Made by a program: the position numbers and the translations under genes
Notes under the pieces: generated by a model
What the model was told of the DNA's origin: nothing
The model's input: the letters and a program-made list of their open reading frames with translations, nothing else
Database searches by the model: none
Shown: in pieces, positions 1-6,945 of the stretch
How the letters are laid out: every line of letters starts with the position of its first letter
How positions within the stretch are numbered: position 1 is the first letter of the stretch
Origin: DAOUAM01 sp034433305
Lineage (GTDB): Bacteria > Chloroflexota > Dehalococcoidia > Lucifugimonadales > DAOUAM01
Direction of reading: 5' to 3'
Length of the DNA stretch: 31,088 nt
Assembly (NCBI GenBank): GCA_034433305.1
Contig: DAOUAM010000044.1
Coordinates: 1 to 31,088, forward strand

Positions 1-1
1 C

Positions 2-766
2 CAGGTCAGGGCCGGCCAACTCAACCACATGAAGCTGGCCATCGCCGACACCAGCGACCGGTTCGTGGACTCCAACGTCTTCATCAGGTCAGGCAGCTTC
101 AGTGGCAGCCATCCGCCCAGGGCCATGGACGACTTCGCCAGCACCCTGGTGGACTCGCCCGTGTACATAGAGGTGCTGGCCAACGACTTTGACATAGACG
201 GGGACAGGCTATCCCTGAACAGCGCCACGCAGCCCGCCAACGGCACGACTGAGATAACCGGCGCTGACGTGGTGAGGTACGTGCCCAGGCCCGGCTTCAT
301 CGGCACCGACACCTTCAGGTACACGGTGAGCGACGGCAGGGGAGGCAGCGCGTCGGCCACGGTGGCCGTGGAGGTCCGGGAGCCTGCGGCGCAGCCACCA
401 GACGCCGGCGAGGTCGTAGTGGACCACCTCCTCCAGGTGGTTGACATGACGGTGGCCTATGACCCTGGGGACGCCCGAGGCAGCGCAGGTGTCGCGGTGC
501 TCACGGCCACCATCAGGAACGCCTCTGAGCGGGAGCTGACTGCCCTCAGCTTCCAGGTGGTGGTGCTGACCGGCGGCCACGTGGTGCTGAACGCCGAGGG
601 CCGCCCTGGAGGGCCAGGCTCCAGAGTGCCCGTGCCAGAGGCCGCCCTGGGCGACGGCGTGCTTTCGCCTGGCGAGTCCTTCACCCAGCGCTTCGAGATC
701 GGGCTGTCCGCCCGCGCGCCCTTCAGCTTCTTCGTCAACGTCCTGGGGCAGAGGTCAGGAGGGTGA
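2..766 (+). CDS. C-terminal part of a large secreted/surface protein (choice-of-anchor-like end plus cadherin-like Ig domain), 5' truncated by the window
   Basis: The reading frame is open from base 2 and continues through the first ATG at 29, so the true start lies outside the window. The first visible residues (NHMKLAIADTSDRFVDSNVF) look like the end of a choice-of-anchor beta domain, where an 'IaDtsD...DSnvFi' motif is typical. Next, about residues 32-117 from the ATG, comes a cadherin-like/Big_9 Ig domain: DDFAST, VLANDFDIDGD, YVPRPGFIGTDTFRYTVSDGRGG, shown here by its key residues D, N, D and the FxYTVSDG end. A final beta-rich segment of about 110 residues has no motif I recognise. It has no transmembrane segment or LPXTG-like anchor at its end. 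The role is probably extracellular binding or surface display; the ligand is unknown. A strong terminator hairpin follows the stop codon. Confidence 0.75.
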   Translation, partial: QVRAGQLNHMKLAIADTSDRFVDSNVFIRSGSFSGSHPPRAMDDFASTLVDSPVYIEVLANDFDIDGDRLSLNSATQPANGTTEITGADVVRYVPRPGFIGTDTFRYTVSDGRGGSASATVAVEVREPAAQPPDAGEVVVDHLLQVVDMTVAYDPGDARGSAGVAVLTATIRNASERELTALSFQVVVLTGGHVVLNAEGRPGGPGSRVPVPEAALGDGVLSPGESFTQRFEIGLSARAPFSFFVNVLGQRSGG

Positions 767-786
767 GACGCCCGGTCTCTCAGGCC

Positions 787-834
787 GCAAAAGCAGTCGG
801 TGGCGTCCCAGGGAACGCCACCGACTGCTTTTGC
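787..834. terminator. Bidirectional rho-independent-type terminator hairpin
   Basis: A perfect 20-bp inverted repeat (787-806 with 815-834) closes an 8-base loop (CCCAGGGA). The outer end of the stem is GCAAAAGC/GCTTTTGC, which gives a T-run on either strand. It lies between the convergent surface-protein gene, ending at 766, and the response-regulator gene, ending at 863, so it can serve both. Confidence 0.85.
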
Positions 835-862
835 ACGTGTATTGCTGGAAGCCCAGTCCCGG

Positions 863-1600
863 TTACTGCTGGGCCTGGCTCCGGAACCCGTTCATGGCTT
901 GGGAAGACGCCGGCGGGTCGTACCTGTAGCCGATGCCCCTGACGGTGATGATGAGCTTTGGATTGCGTGGGTCATCTTCGATCTTGGTGCGGAGCCTGGC
1001 GATGTGCCACTTGACCACCTCGAAGGGGTAGTGGGGCGAGTCCCATACCTTGATGAGGATTTCCCGCAGGCCGCAGGTCTTGCCTGCCCGCTCCGTGAGG
1101 AACGTCAGCAGCTTGAACTCGGTAGGCGTGAACTCGACCTGCTTGCCGCGGATCCAGACCTCGTGCCTGTCCAGGTCAATGGTCAGGATGTCGTCAGAGT
1201 AGCCACGGCGCTCCTGCGTGGGGGCGATGTTGGAGCGGCCACGGCGGCGCAGCAGGGCGGCTACCCTGGCCAGGAACTCCTCCATGCCCACGGGCTTGAC
1301 CACGTAGTCGTCGGCGCCCATGTTCAGGCCCTTGACCTTGTCCGACTCCTTGCCCAGGGCGGTCAGCAGCATGATGGGCGCTTCCGATATCTCCCGTACC
1401 AGGCGACAAAGCTCGTAGCCGTCCATCTCTGGCATCAGGATATCGGCCACGACAAGGTCGGGCCTGCGCTGGTAAAGCTCTCGCAGGGCCTCCACGCCGT
1501 TGGATCCCATGAAGGTCTGGTAGCCAGCCTCCTCCAGCCAGGTCTTCAGCACCTCTCGAATAGACTGCTCGTCATCTACTATGAGGACCGTCTCCGCCAT
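863..1600 (-). CDS. OmpR/PhoB-family two-component response regulator
   Basis: The 245-residue protein has an N-terminal receiver domain (about 1-120) and a C-terminal winged-helix DNA-binding domain (about 135-232). Receiver residues are intact: acidic pair D9/D10, phospho-acceptor D53 (ADILMPEMDG), T80 and K102 (VKP). The effector part has the usual FTPTEFKLL, WHIARLRTKIE and VRGIGYRY signatures. The ATG at 1600 has GGAGG eight bases upstream. A phosphorylated regulator of this type binds direct repeats and controls promoters. No histidine kinase gene is adjacent, so within this window it is an orphan; its kinase could be the one at 13698 or one elsewhere. The upstream gene on the same strand encodes an exported protein, 179 bases away. 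Confidence 0.93.
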   Translation of the reverse strand: MAETVLIVDDEQSIREVLKTWLEEAGYQTFMGSNGVEALRELYQRRPDLVVADILMPEMDGYELCRLVREISEAPIMLLTALGKESDKVKGLNMGADDYVVKPVGMEEFLARVAALLRRRGRSNIAPTQERRGYSDDILTIDLDRHEVWIRGKQVEFTPTEFKLLTFLTERAGKTCGLREILIKVWDSPHYPFEVVKWHIARLRTKIEDDPRNPKLIITVRGIGYRYDPPASSQAMNGFRSQAQQ

Positions 1601-1625
1601 TATCTAGCCTCCAGCCAAAGCGAAA

Positions 1626-1650
1626 GGACGCCCGGACGCCCAGGGCGTCC
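1626..1650. repeat. Inverted repeat with a duplicated left arm upstream of the response-regulator gene
   Basis: GGACGCCC occurs twice in tandem (1626-1633 and 1634-1641) and its complement GGGCGTCC follows at 1643-1650. The first copy can form an 8-bp hairpin with a 9-base loop. It lies 25 bases upstream of the regulator's start codon, so it could be an end-of-transcript hairpin for the exported-protein gene or a control site in the regulator's leader. Confidence 0.4.
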
Positions 1651-1779
1651 CTCCGCAGTCATGACTCGCTTGCTCCCCCTACTCCGACATCTTGGCCCCT
1701 TACCCGGGGTGCTTGACCTGTATTGCTGCTGAGGCGGACAGGCTTCGATGGGTCTCCCAGCGCTCGAGCAGGACCTGGG

Positions 1780-2268
1780 CTATTGCTCCAGCCTGATCGG
1801 AGGACACTTGACGATATGGTTGGACACGCCCCGGCAGGTCTTGACCTGCTCCCCGTCCCTGTACACCAGCAACTTGACCGGGAACCTGGCAAGGGCCTCC
1901 ACCCTGGCCGCCACCAGGAGACCGCCATTCTTCTTGTCATATTCGACCACAGAGCTTTGCGTGGAGAGCTGAGCGTCAGGGACGCCGTCCCTGTCGCAGT
2001 CAAACTCCCCAGACGACTCCACAATGTCGCTGAGCTCCGCGTTGGCGGGGGTACCAAAGACGAACTTGATCGGGCCACTGATAGAGCAGGTCTGTTCTTC
2101 AGGCCACTCGACACGCACATTGATGGCATGACCGTTTATGGTCAGGCCTGGGTCCATGCCTGTCCAGCGCAAGCCGCCGTATACCACCGGCGCGGTGGCT
2201 AGAAGCCCCAGCACCACAGGCACGGCCACAAACCGACGCAGCTTTCGGACCATCCATCTGTTGTGCAC
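1780..2268 (-). CDS. Small exported or membrane-anchored protein of unknown function
   Basis: The 162-residue protein begins with a basic stretch and one hydrophobic segment (about residues 13-32, AVPVVLGLLATAPVVYG), consistent with a signal peptide or signal anchor. The rest is a soluble, probably beta-rich domain with three cysteines (the sequence around CSISG, FDCDRDGVPD and CRGVSNHIVKCPP), which could form disulfides outside the cell. The FDCDRDGVPDAQL segment resembles a calcium-binding aspartate loop such as those in thrombospondin type 3 repeats, but only one copy is present. The start is GTG: GAGGAG lies about seven bases upstream on the minus strand, better placed than for the internal ATG. 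I do not recognise a family. The next gene downstream on this strand is the response regulator. Confidence 0.6.
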   Translation of the reverse strand: MHNRWMVRKLRRFVAVPVVLGLLATAPVVYGGLRWTGMDPGLTINGHAINVRVEWPEEQTCSISGPIKFVFGTPANAELSDIVESSGEFDCDRDGVPDAQLSTQSSVVEYDKKNGGLLVAARVEALARFPVKLLVYRDGEQVKTCRGVSNHIVKCPPIRLEQ

Positions 2269-2708
2269 TGGTACACTCCTCTATACAAGACGGGCCGGTC
2301 ATACGTCCCGGCCGCCGTACTCATGAGCGGAGGGGACTGGGAGCGCGGTGCCGAGAACGGCAATCGTGGGGCATGAATACCCTGCCGGATGCCGTAGCGG
2401 CACCCGTAGTCCCACCCCCGCAAACTACCATACAGTCTGATTGTGACAGGATGCGAGACAGGAACACATGGAGCCTTCCCTTATCTGGGTGGTAGTCTCC
2501 ACCCAATCTCAGTTGCAGGGTGAATACGTGTCTCCAACAACCCAGTTGGAGCGCATAAATCAACTCATGTAATACTGGTGCCTGGCTACTATTCCTGTTC
2601 GCCGGGGCTGTGGCTTCCCGGATGGCCTTGCCTCGCCGGGGGCGTGCGTGGCGCGGATATGGTAAAATCGCTGCGTGAGCAAGACCCCAAGGGCTGGGAG
2701 GGCGTCCG
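2269..2708. other. 440-base intergenic region between the divergent exported-protein gene and ispH
   Basis: No convincing gene is present; the short open frames here lack ribosome sites and family features. It contains two small perfect inverted repeats: TGGGTGG/CCACCCA at 2486-2505 and CTCCAAC/GTTGGAG at 2532-2551. The ispH promoter region lies at its right end. Confidence 0.5.
2663..2668 (+). promoter_or_regulatory. Possible -10 element for ispH
   Basis: TAAAAT, preceded by TATGG, lies about 40 bases upstream of the ispH start in otherwise GC-rich DNA. No good -35 element is found at 16-18 bases, so this is tentative. Confidence 0.3.
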
Positions 2709-3623
2709 ATGAAGGTCTACCTGGGTGTCCCGCGCGGCTTTTGTGCCGGAGTGGTCAGGGCCATAGACATCGTGGAGCTGGCCCTGGAGCGCTTTGGCCC
2801 GCCGGTGTACGTCAAGCACCAGATTGTCCACAACCCCTACGTGGTGAAGTCACTGGAGGCCAAGGGCGCCATCACCGTCGAGGACGTGGACGAAATCCCT
2901 GAAGGCTCCACCGTCGTCTTTTCGGCCCACGGCTCGCCGCCAGAGGACTTCAGGAAGGCCACCGAGCGTAAGCTGCATGTCATTGATGCCACCTGCCCGC
3001 TGGTGACCAAGGTCCACAACGAGGCCCGCAAGTACGCCGCTGAGGGCAGGATGCTTATCCTGGTGGGGCACCGAGGCCACCAGGAGGTCAAGGGCACCAT
3101 GGGCCAGCACCCCATGTTCCTGGTGGACGACCGGGAAGGCCTCACCCTGCCCGACTGGGACGCGAGCATGCCCGTGGCGGTGCTCACCCAGACCACGCTT
3201 TCCGTGGACGACACCCGGCGCTCCATCGAAGCGATCAAGCAACGCTTCCCCAATGTGGTGGTGCGCAACGACCTTTGCTACGCCACCACCAACCGCCAGA
3301 AGGCGGTCAAGGACCTGACCAGGCTGGTGGACCTGGTGCTGGTCATAGGCGCGCCCAATAGCTCCAACTGCAACCGCCTCCGCGAGGTGGCCGAGGCCAA
3401 CGGTGTGCCCGCGTACCTTATCAATGGCCCTGAGGAACTCAAGGAGGAGTGGCTCCATAGCGTGGAGAGGATAGGCATAACCTCCGGCGCGTCCACTCCT
3501 GAGCCGCTGGTCCGGGCCGTCATTGACAGGCTCGCGCCAGAAGAGGTAGTGCCCATAGAGGGTGCCGAGGAGGACGTGAGCTTCGTCCTCCCCAGGGAAT
3601 TGCGGGGGGTCGGGCACGGCTAG
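2709..3623 (+). CDS. ispH: 4-hydroxy-3-methylbut-2-enyl diphosphate reductase (IspH/LytB)
   Basis: The 304-residue protein matches the usual IspH length. It catalyses the last step of the methylerythritol phosphate pathway, reducing HMBPP to IPP and DMAPP in the cytosol with a 4Fe-4S cluster. The three cluster cysteines are present: C12 (PRGFCAGV), C96 (DATCPLVTKVH) and C190. Substrate residues are also present: H41 (HQIVHN), H74 (SAHGSPP), H124 and E126 (GHRGHQEV), the T-N-R-Q run at 194-197, and the S-S-N triad near 218-220. The ATG has GGGAGG about eight bases upstream. The prenyl-reductase-type flavoprotein downstream acts on products of the same pathway but has its own promoter. Confidence 0.97.
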   Translation: MKVYLGVPRGFCAGVVRAIDIVELALERFGPPVYVKHQIVHNPYVVKSLEAKGAITVEDVDEIPEGSTVVFSAHGSPPEDFRKATERKLHVIDATCPLVTKVHNEARKYAAEGRMLILVGHRGHQEVKGTMGQHPMFLVDDREGLTLPDWDASMPVAVLTQTTLSVDDTRRSIEAIKQRFPNVVVRNDLCYATTNRQKAVKDLTRLVDLVLVIGAPNSSNCNRLREVAEANGVPAYLINGPEELKEEWLHSVERIGITSGASTPEPLVRAVIDRLAPEEVVPIEGAEEDVSFVLPRELRGVGHG

Positions 3624-3639
3624 CGGGCGCGGCCGGTCG

Positions 3640-3668
3640 TTGCTAATGGCCGTGGGCGCTACTATAAT
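3640..3668 (+). promoter_or_regulatory. Near-consensus sigma-70-type promoter for the geranylgeranyl-reductase-family gene
   Basis: TTGCTA (3640-3645), a 17-base spacer and a perfect TATAAT (3663-3668). Transcription would start near 3675. This disfavours the in-frame upstream TTG/ATG at 3675/3678 as the start, unless the mRNA is leaderless, and favours the ATG at 3717. Confidence 0.6.
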
Positions 3669-3716
3669 GCCAACTTGATGTGCGATGGCAGCCTTCGCAC
3701 CACGTGGTCTTATTCC

Positions 3717-4946
3717 ATGCGCTATGACGTCATAGTTGTTGGGGCAGGCCCCGCGGGCAGCACCACAGCCAGGGAGTGCGCCACGCGTGGCCTTTCCGTG
3801 CTACTGCTGGACAAGGCCGAGTTCCCAAGGGACAAGCCCTGCGGTGGCGGCGTTACCGCCAGAGCGGCCGCCCTTCTGCCCTTCGACATTGGCCCGGTGG
3901 TAGAGCGGGAAGTCTATGGCATGCACCTGACGCTGCGCCAGTCGGGCGGCTTCACCCGCTACTCGCCGGAGCGGCTAGCCTACCTCACTCAGCGCTGCCG
4001 CCTGGACACCTTCCTGGTGGAGCGCGCCCTGGACAAGGGCGTGGAGCTGCGCCAGCGTGCCACCGTCAAGGAAGTGGAGCGGCACCCGTCCCACGTGGTA
4101 GTGCGGGCCAATGGCGAGAGCTTCCAGGGGCGTATCCTGGTTGCCGCCGATGGTGCTAACGGCACCACCGCCAGGCTGGCCGGTATCAACGTCAAGATCA
4201 CCCAGGGCATCGCCCTGGAGGGCAACATCACCATGTCCGACGGCTTCCCTGAGCAGTGGCGGGATGTGCTGGGGCTTGACGTGGGCGGAATGCCCGGCGG
4301 GTATGGCTGGATCTTCCCCAAGGGCGACCATGTGAACATCGGCCTGGGCGGCTGGAAATACCTGGGGCCTACCCTCCGGCACCGCCTCGACGGCCTGGTG
4401 CGGTTCTATGGCTTCGACCCGACGCAGATGTGGGGCCTGCGGGGCTATCACCTGCCTCTGCGCCACCCCGACTCGCCGCTCCTGGACGGCAACGTGCTGC
4501 TGGTGGGCGACGCCGCAGGCCTGCTGGACCCGCTGACCGGCGAGGGCATCTACTCCGCCATCTGGAGCGGCAGCGCGGCAGCCAGGAACATCTACGCCTA
4601 CCTGGGTGAGGAAGTCCCGGACCTCCAGGGCTACCAGCGGGATGTTGAGCGCGGGCTGGTGTCGGACATCACCGTGGCCCGCCAGTTCCACGACCTTTTC
4701 CACCTTACGCCGGGCATGTACGTTCTGGTGGAGCGGCTTACAGCCATGCTGTGGGGCCTTACCTGCCGCATTCTGCTGGGCCGGCAGACTTATGCGTCGG
4801 TCAAGGTCAATCATCCTGTGCTGGGCACTATCATTGACTTCGTGTCCGACCTGGTGCGGGTAACGCCAGTGCTTCAGCGCAAGGCGGGCCTCAACGAGCC
4901 AGCCCCTCCACAGCGCTTCTTCGTGCGGGCCTCTCAGCGCAGATAG
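3717..4946 (+). CDS. Geranylgeranyl-reductase-family FAD-dependent oxidoreductase
   Basis: From the ATG at 3717 the protein has 409 residues and begins directly with the FAD-binding fold (MRYDVIVVGAGPAGST). Family marks follow: PRDKPCGGG near residue 40, GGYGWIFPKGDHVNIGLG near 195-212, and the second FAD motif VGDAAGLLDPLTGEGI near 262-277. This combination is typical of the geranylgeranyl reductase group, which saturates double bonds of prenyl chains on lipids, quinones or chlorophyll precursors. In a non-phototrophic Chloroflexota member, menaquinone side-chain or prenyl-lipid reduction is the likeliest role (inference). No clear Shine-Dalgarno site precedes 3717; an in-frame extension to 3675 is possible but starts at the predicted transcription start. 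It lies just downstream of ispH, which makes the prenyl building blocks. Confidence 0.85.
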   Translation: MRYDVIVVGAGPAGSTTARECATRGLSVLLLDKAEFPRDKPCGGGVTARAAALLPFDIGPVVEREVYGMHLTLRQSGGFTRYSPERLAYLTQRCRLDTFLVERALDKGVELRQRATVKEVERHPSHVVVRANGESFQGRILVAADGANGTTARLAGINVKITQGIALEGNITMSDGFPEQWRDVLGLDVGGMPGGYGWIFPKGDHVNIGLGGWKYLGPTLRHRLDGLVRFYGFDPTQMWGLRGYHLPLRHPDSPLLDGNVLLVGDAAGLLDPLTGEGIYSAIWSGSAAARNIYAYLGEEVPDLQGYQRDVERGLVSDITVARQFHDLFHLTPGMYVLVERLTAMLWGLTCRILLGRQTYASVKVNHPVLGTIIDFVSDLVRVTPVLQRKAGLNEPAPPQRFFVRASQRR

Positions 4947-5062
4947 CGCCCGGACATGCCGCACCGGGAGCCTCTGGCAAAGCCAGCATTCTATGGCCCT
5001 GCCTTCCAGGTGGGCAACTGCCCGATAAGGCCGGCCAGTTGATGCACAGGAGTGAGCAGCTT

Positions 5063-5752
5063 ATGGAGATACGCATGGGCAGCCTGCTTCGGGACGCCCG
5101 GGAGGCCCAGGGCACAGCCATTATCATAGACGTGTTCCGGGCCTTCACCACAGCCGCGGTAGCATTCTCCCGAGGGGCGGAGAAAATCGTCCTGGTGGCC
5201 GAGGTAGAGGAGGCGCTGGAGCTGAGGCGCCGGGGTGTTGGGGAGCTGTGCATGGGCGAGGTGGCCGGCATGCGGCCAGAGGGCTTCGACTTCGGCAACT
5301 CGCCCTTCGAGCTCTCCCGCGCCGACGTCAGGGGAAAGACGCTGGTCCAGTCCACGCGGGCTGGCACCGTGGGGGTTGACGCCGCCCGTAACGCCATGGA
5401 AATCTACGCTGCCTCCCTGGTCATCGCCGAGGCCACGGCCAGGGCCGTGCTGCGCAGAAAGCCCGGCCTCGTCAGCATTGTAGCCATGGGGGCCGAGGGC
5501 AAGGTCAGGGCCGACGAGGACGAGCAGTGCGCCCTTTACATCAGGAACCTGCTCCAGGGACGAAAGCCAGACCACGAAGCCGTGCGCAAACTGGTCCTGG
5601 CTGGCGCCGAGGCGCAGAAGTACGGTGACCCGGCCCGCCCTCACTTCCACATCAGGGACAGGGAGATAGCCTTGCAGATAGACAGCATACCCTTCGCCAT
5701 CCGCGTGACGCGGGAGGACGGGCTGCTGGTCGCCAGGCCAGAGCAGCCCTGA
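5063..5752 (+). CDS. ComB-like 2-phosphosulfolactate phosphatase family protein
   Basis: The 229-residue product shows the ComB signatures in order: the IIDVFRAFTTA segment with D23, GEVAGMRPEGFDFGNSPFEL (about 65-84), the STRAGT loop (97-102) and VAMGAEG later on. ComB removes phosphate from 2-phospho-3-sulfolactate with Mg2+, giving sulfolactate, a step of coenzyme M synthesis in methanogens. Homologues are widespread in bacteria that do not make coenzyme M. I chose the ATG at 5063 because AGGAG lies ten bases upstream and it matches the usual family N-terminus; TTG 5039 or ATG 5042 in the same frame are alternatives. The aldo/keto reductase follows 91 bases later. No other coenzyme M gene is visible, so the substrate in this organism is open. 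Confidence 0.82.
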   Translation: MEIRMGSLLRDAREAQGTAIIIDVFRAFTTAAVAFSRGAEKIVLVAEVEEALELRRRGVGELCMGEVAGMRPEGFDFGNSPFELSRADVRGKTLVQSTRAGTVGVDAARNAMEIYAASLVIAEATARAVLRRKPGLVSIVAMGAEGKVRADEDEQCALYIRNLLQGRKPDHEAVRKLVLAGAEAQKYGDPARPHFHIRDREIALQIDSIPFAIRVTREDGLLVARPEQP

Positions 5753-5843
5753 GCCTTGCACTGTACCATTGGCCGGCCCTGGAGCGGGAGCCTTCGCCTG
5801 GCCGGGATGGCCGTATTCAGTCCTACAAAGCACAGGGGGCAAA

Positions 5844-6773
5844 ATGCAGTACCGAAAGCTAGGCAGGTCGGGGCTGGATGTCTCGGTCATTGGACTGGGG
5901 ACCAATAACTTCGGGCGCAGGGTAGATGCAGAGGGGACCGCCCGGATAGTCCATAAGGCCCTCGACCTGGGCATCAACATGATAGACACGTCCAACAGCT
6001 ATGGCCAGGGCCTGTCCGAGGAGTACATCGGCGGGGCGCTGAAGGACAGGAGGCACCAGGCCATCATTGCCACCAAGGTATCCAGCAAGGTCGGGCCAGG
6101 CCCCAATCAGTCGGGGAACTCCCGCCAGCACATCATGACCGAGGTGGAGAAGAGTCTCCGCAGGCTGGGCACAGACTACATTGACCTGTACCAGGTACAC
6201 TTCCCCGACCCTAACACTCCCATAGAGGAGACGCTGCGGGCGCTGGACGACCTGGTCCACCAGGGAAAGGTGCGCTACACGGGCTGCTCCAACTTCGCCG
6301 CATGGCAGGTATGCGAGGCCATCTGGACTTCCAGGACGCTGGGCCTGACCTCCTTCGTGAGCGTCCAGCCCCGGTACAACATTCTGGAGCGGCAGGTGGA
6401 GACGGAGCTGGTGCCCTTCTGCAAGGCTTACGGGGTGGGTGTGCTCCCCTACTACCCGCTGGCCAACGGGTTCCTCACCGGCAAGTACCGCCGGGGCCAG
6501 CCGCCGCCCCCTGGCACCAGGCTGGCGGAGAACGATCGCGGCATGTTTACAGACGCCAACTTCGACATCCTGGAGCGGCTGGACAGCTTCGCGGCCGAGC
6601 GCGGCCATACGGTGCTGGAGCTGGCCTTCGCCTGGCTCCTGGCCAGTCCCACGGTGGGCTCGGTCATCGCGGGGGCTACCAGGCCGGAGCAGGTGGAGGC
6701 CAACGCCGCCTCGGCGGACTGGAGCCTTACCAGCGACGATATGGCGGAGATAGAGCGCCTGCTCAAAGGCTAG
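5844..6773 (+). CDS. Aldo/keto reductase
   Basis: The 309-residue protein starts with the characteristic MQYRKLGRSGLDVSVIGLG and has the full catalytic tetrad: D48, Y53, K78 and H119. It should fold as a TIM barrel and reduce aldehydes or ketones with NADPH; the C-terminal SVIAGATRPEQVEANAAS segment contributes cofactor binding. It resembles the YajO/Tas-like or voltage-gated-channel beta-subunit-like AKR branch. The ATG at 5844 is preferred over a start at 5769: AGGGGG lies just upstream and the protein then begins at the conserved first strand. It follows the ComB-like gene on the same strand by 91 bases. The specific substrate cannot be told. Confidence 0.92.
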   Translation: MQYRKLGRSGLDVSVIGLGTNNFGRRVDAEGTARIVHKALDLGINMIDTSNSYGQGLSEEYIGGALKDRRHQAIIATKVSSKVGPGPNQSGNSRQHIMTEVEKSLRRLGTDYIDLYQVHFPDPNTPIEETLRALDDLVHQGKVRYTGCSNFAAWQVCEAIWTSRTLGLTSFVSVQPRYNILERQVETELVPFCKAYGVGVLPYYPLANGFLTGKYRRGQPPPPGTRLAENDRGMFTDANFDILERLDSFAAERGHTVLELAFAWLLASPTVGSVIAGATRPEQVEANAASADWSLTSDDMAEIERLLKG

Positions 6774-6863
6774 CCCTGCACTGGCCTCGCACCTCTCGGC
6801 GGCAGCTCTTACTGCACGACACTTGTAAGCGCCGGCAGTGGGTGCCTTTACCTTGCCTGACGC

Positions 6864-6892
6864 TTGACATACGTCGGCCTATGAATTACCTT
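6864..6892 (+). promoter_or_regulatory. Possible promoter for the Thr/Pro-rich surface-protein gene
   Basis: A perfect TTGACA (6864-6869) is followed after 17 bases by TACCTT (6887-6892), a poor -10. It lies 54 bases upstream of the start codon. Confidence 0.35.
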
Positions 6893-6945
6893 TCCACCCG
6901 TTGCGTACGGGCCTTAAGGCCACTTGCTAGCACTAGGACTGCCCC

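Noticed and set aside
800..1732. 310-codon plus-strand open frame opposite the response regulator
   Set aside because: It begins inside the terminator hairpin and is antisense to a clear response regulator; its translation shows no family.
2850..3617. Minus-strand open frame opposite ispH
   Set aside because: Antisense to a highly conserved gene; a result of high GC third positions.
3975..4964. 329-codon minus-strand open frame opposite the prenyl-reductase-type gene
   Set aside because: Antisense to a gene with clear FAD motifs; no features of its own.
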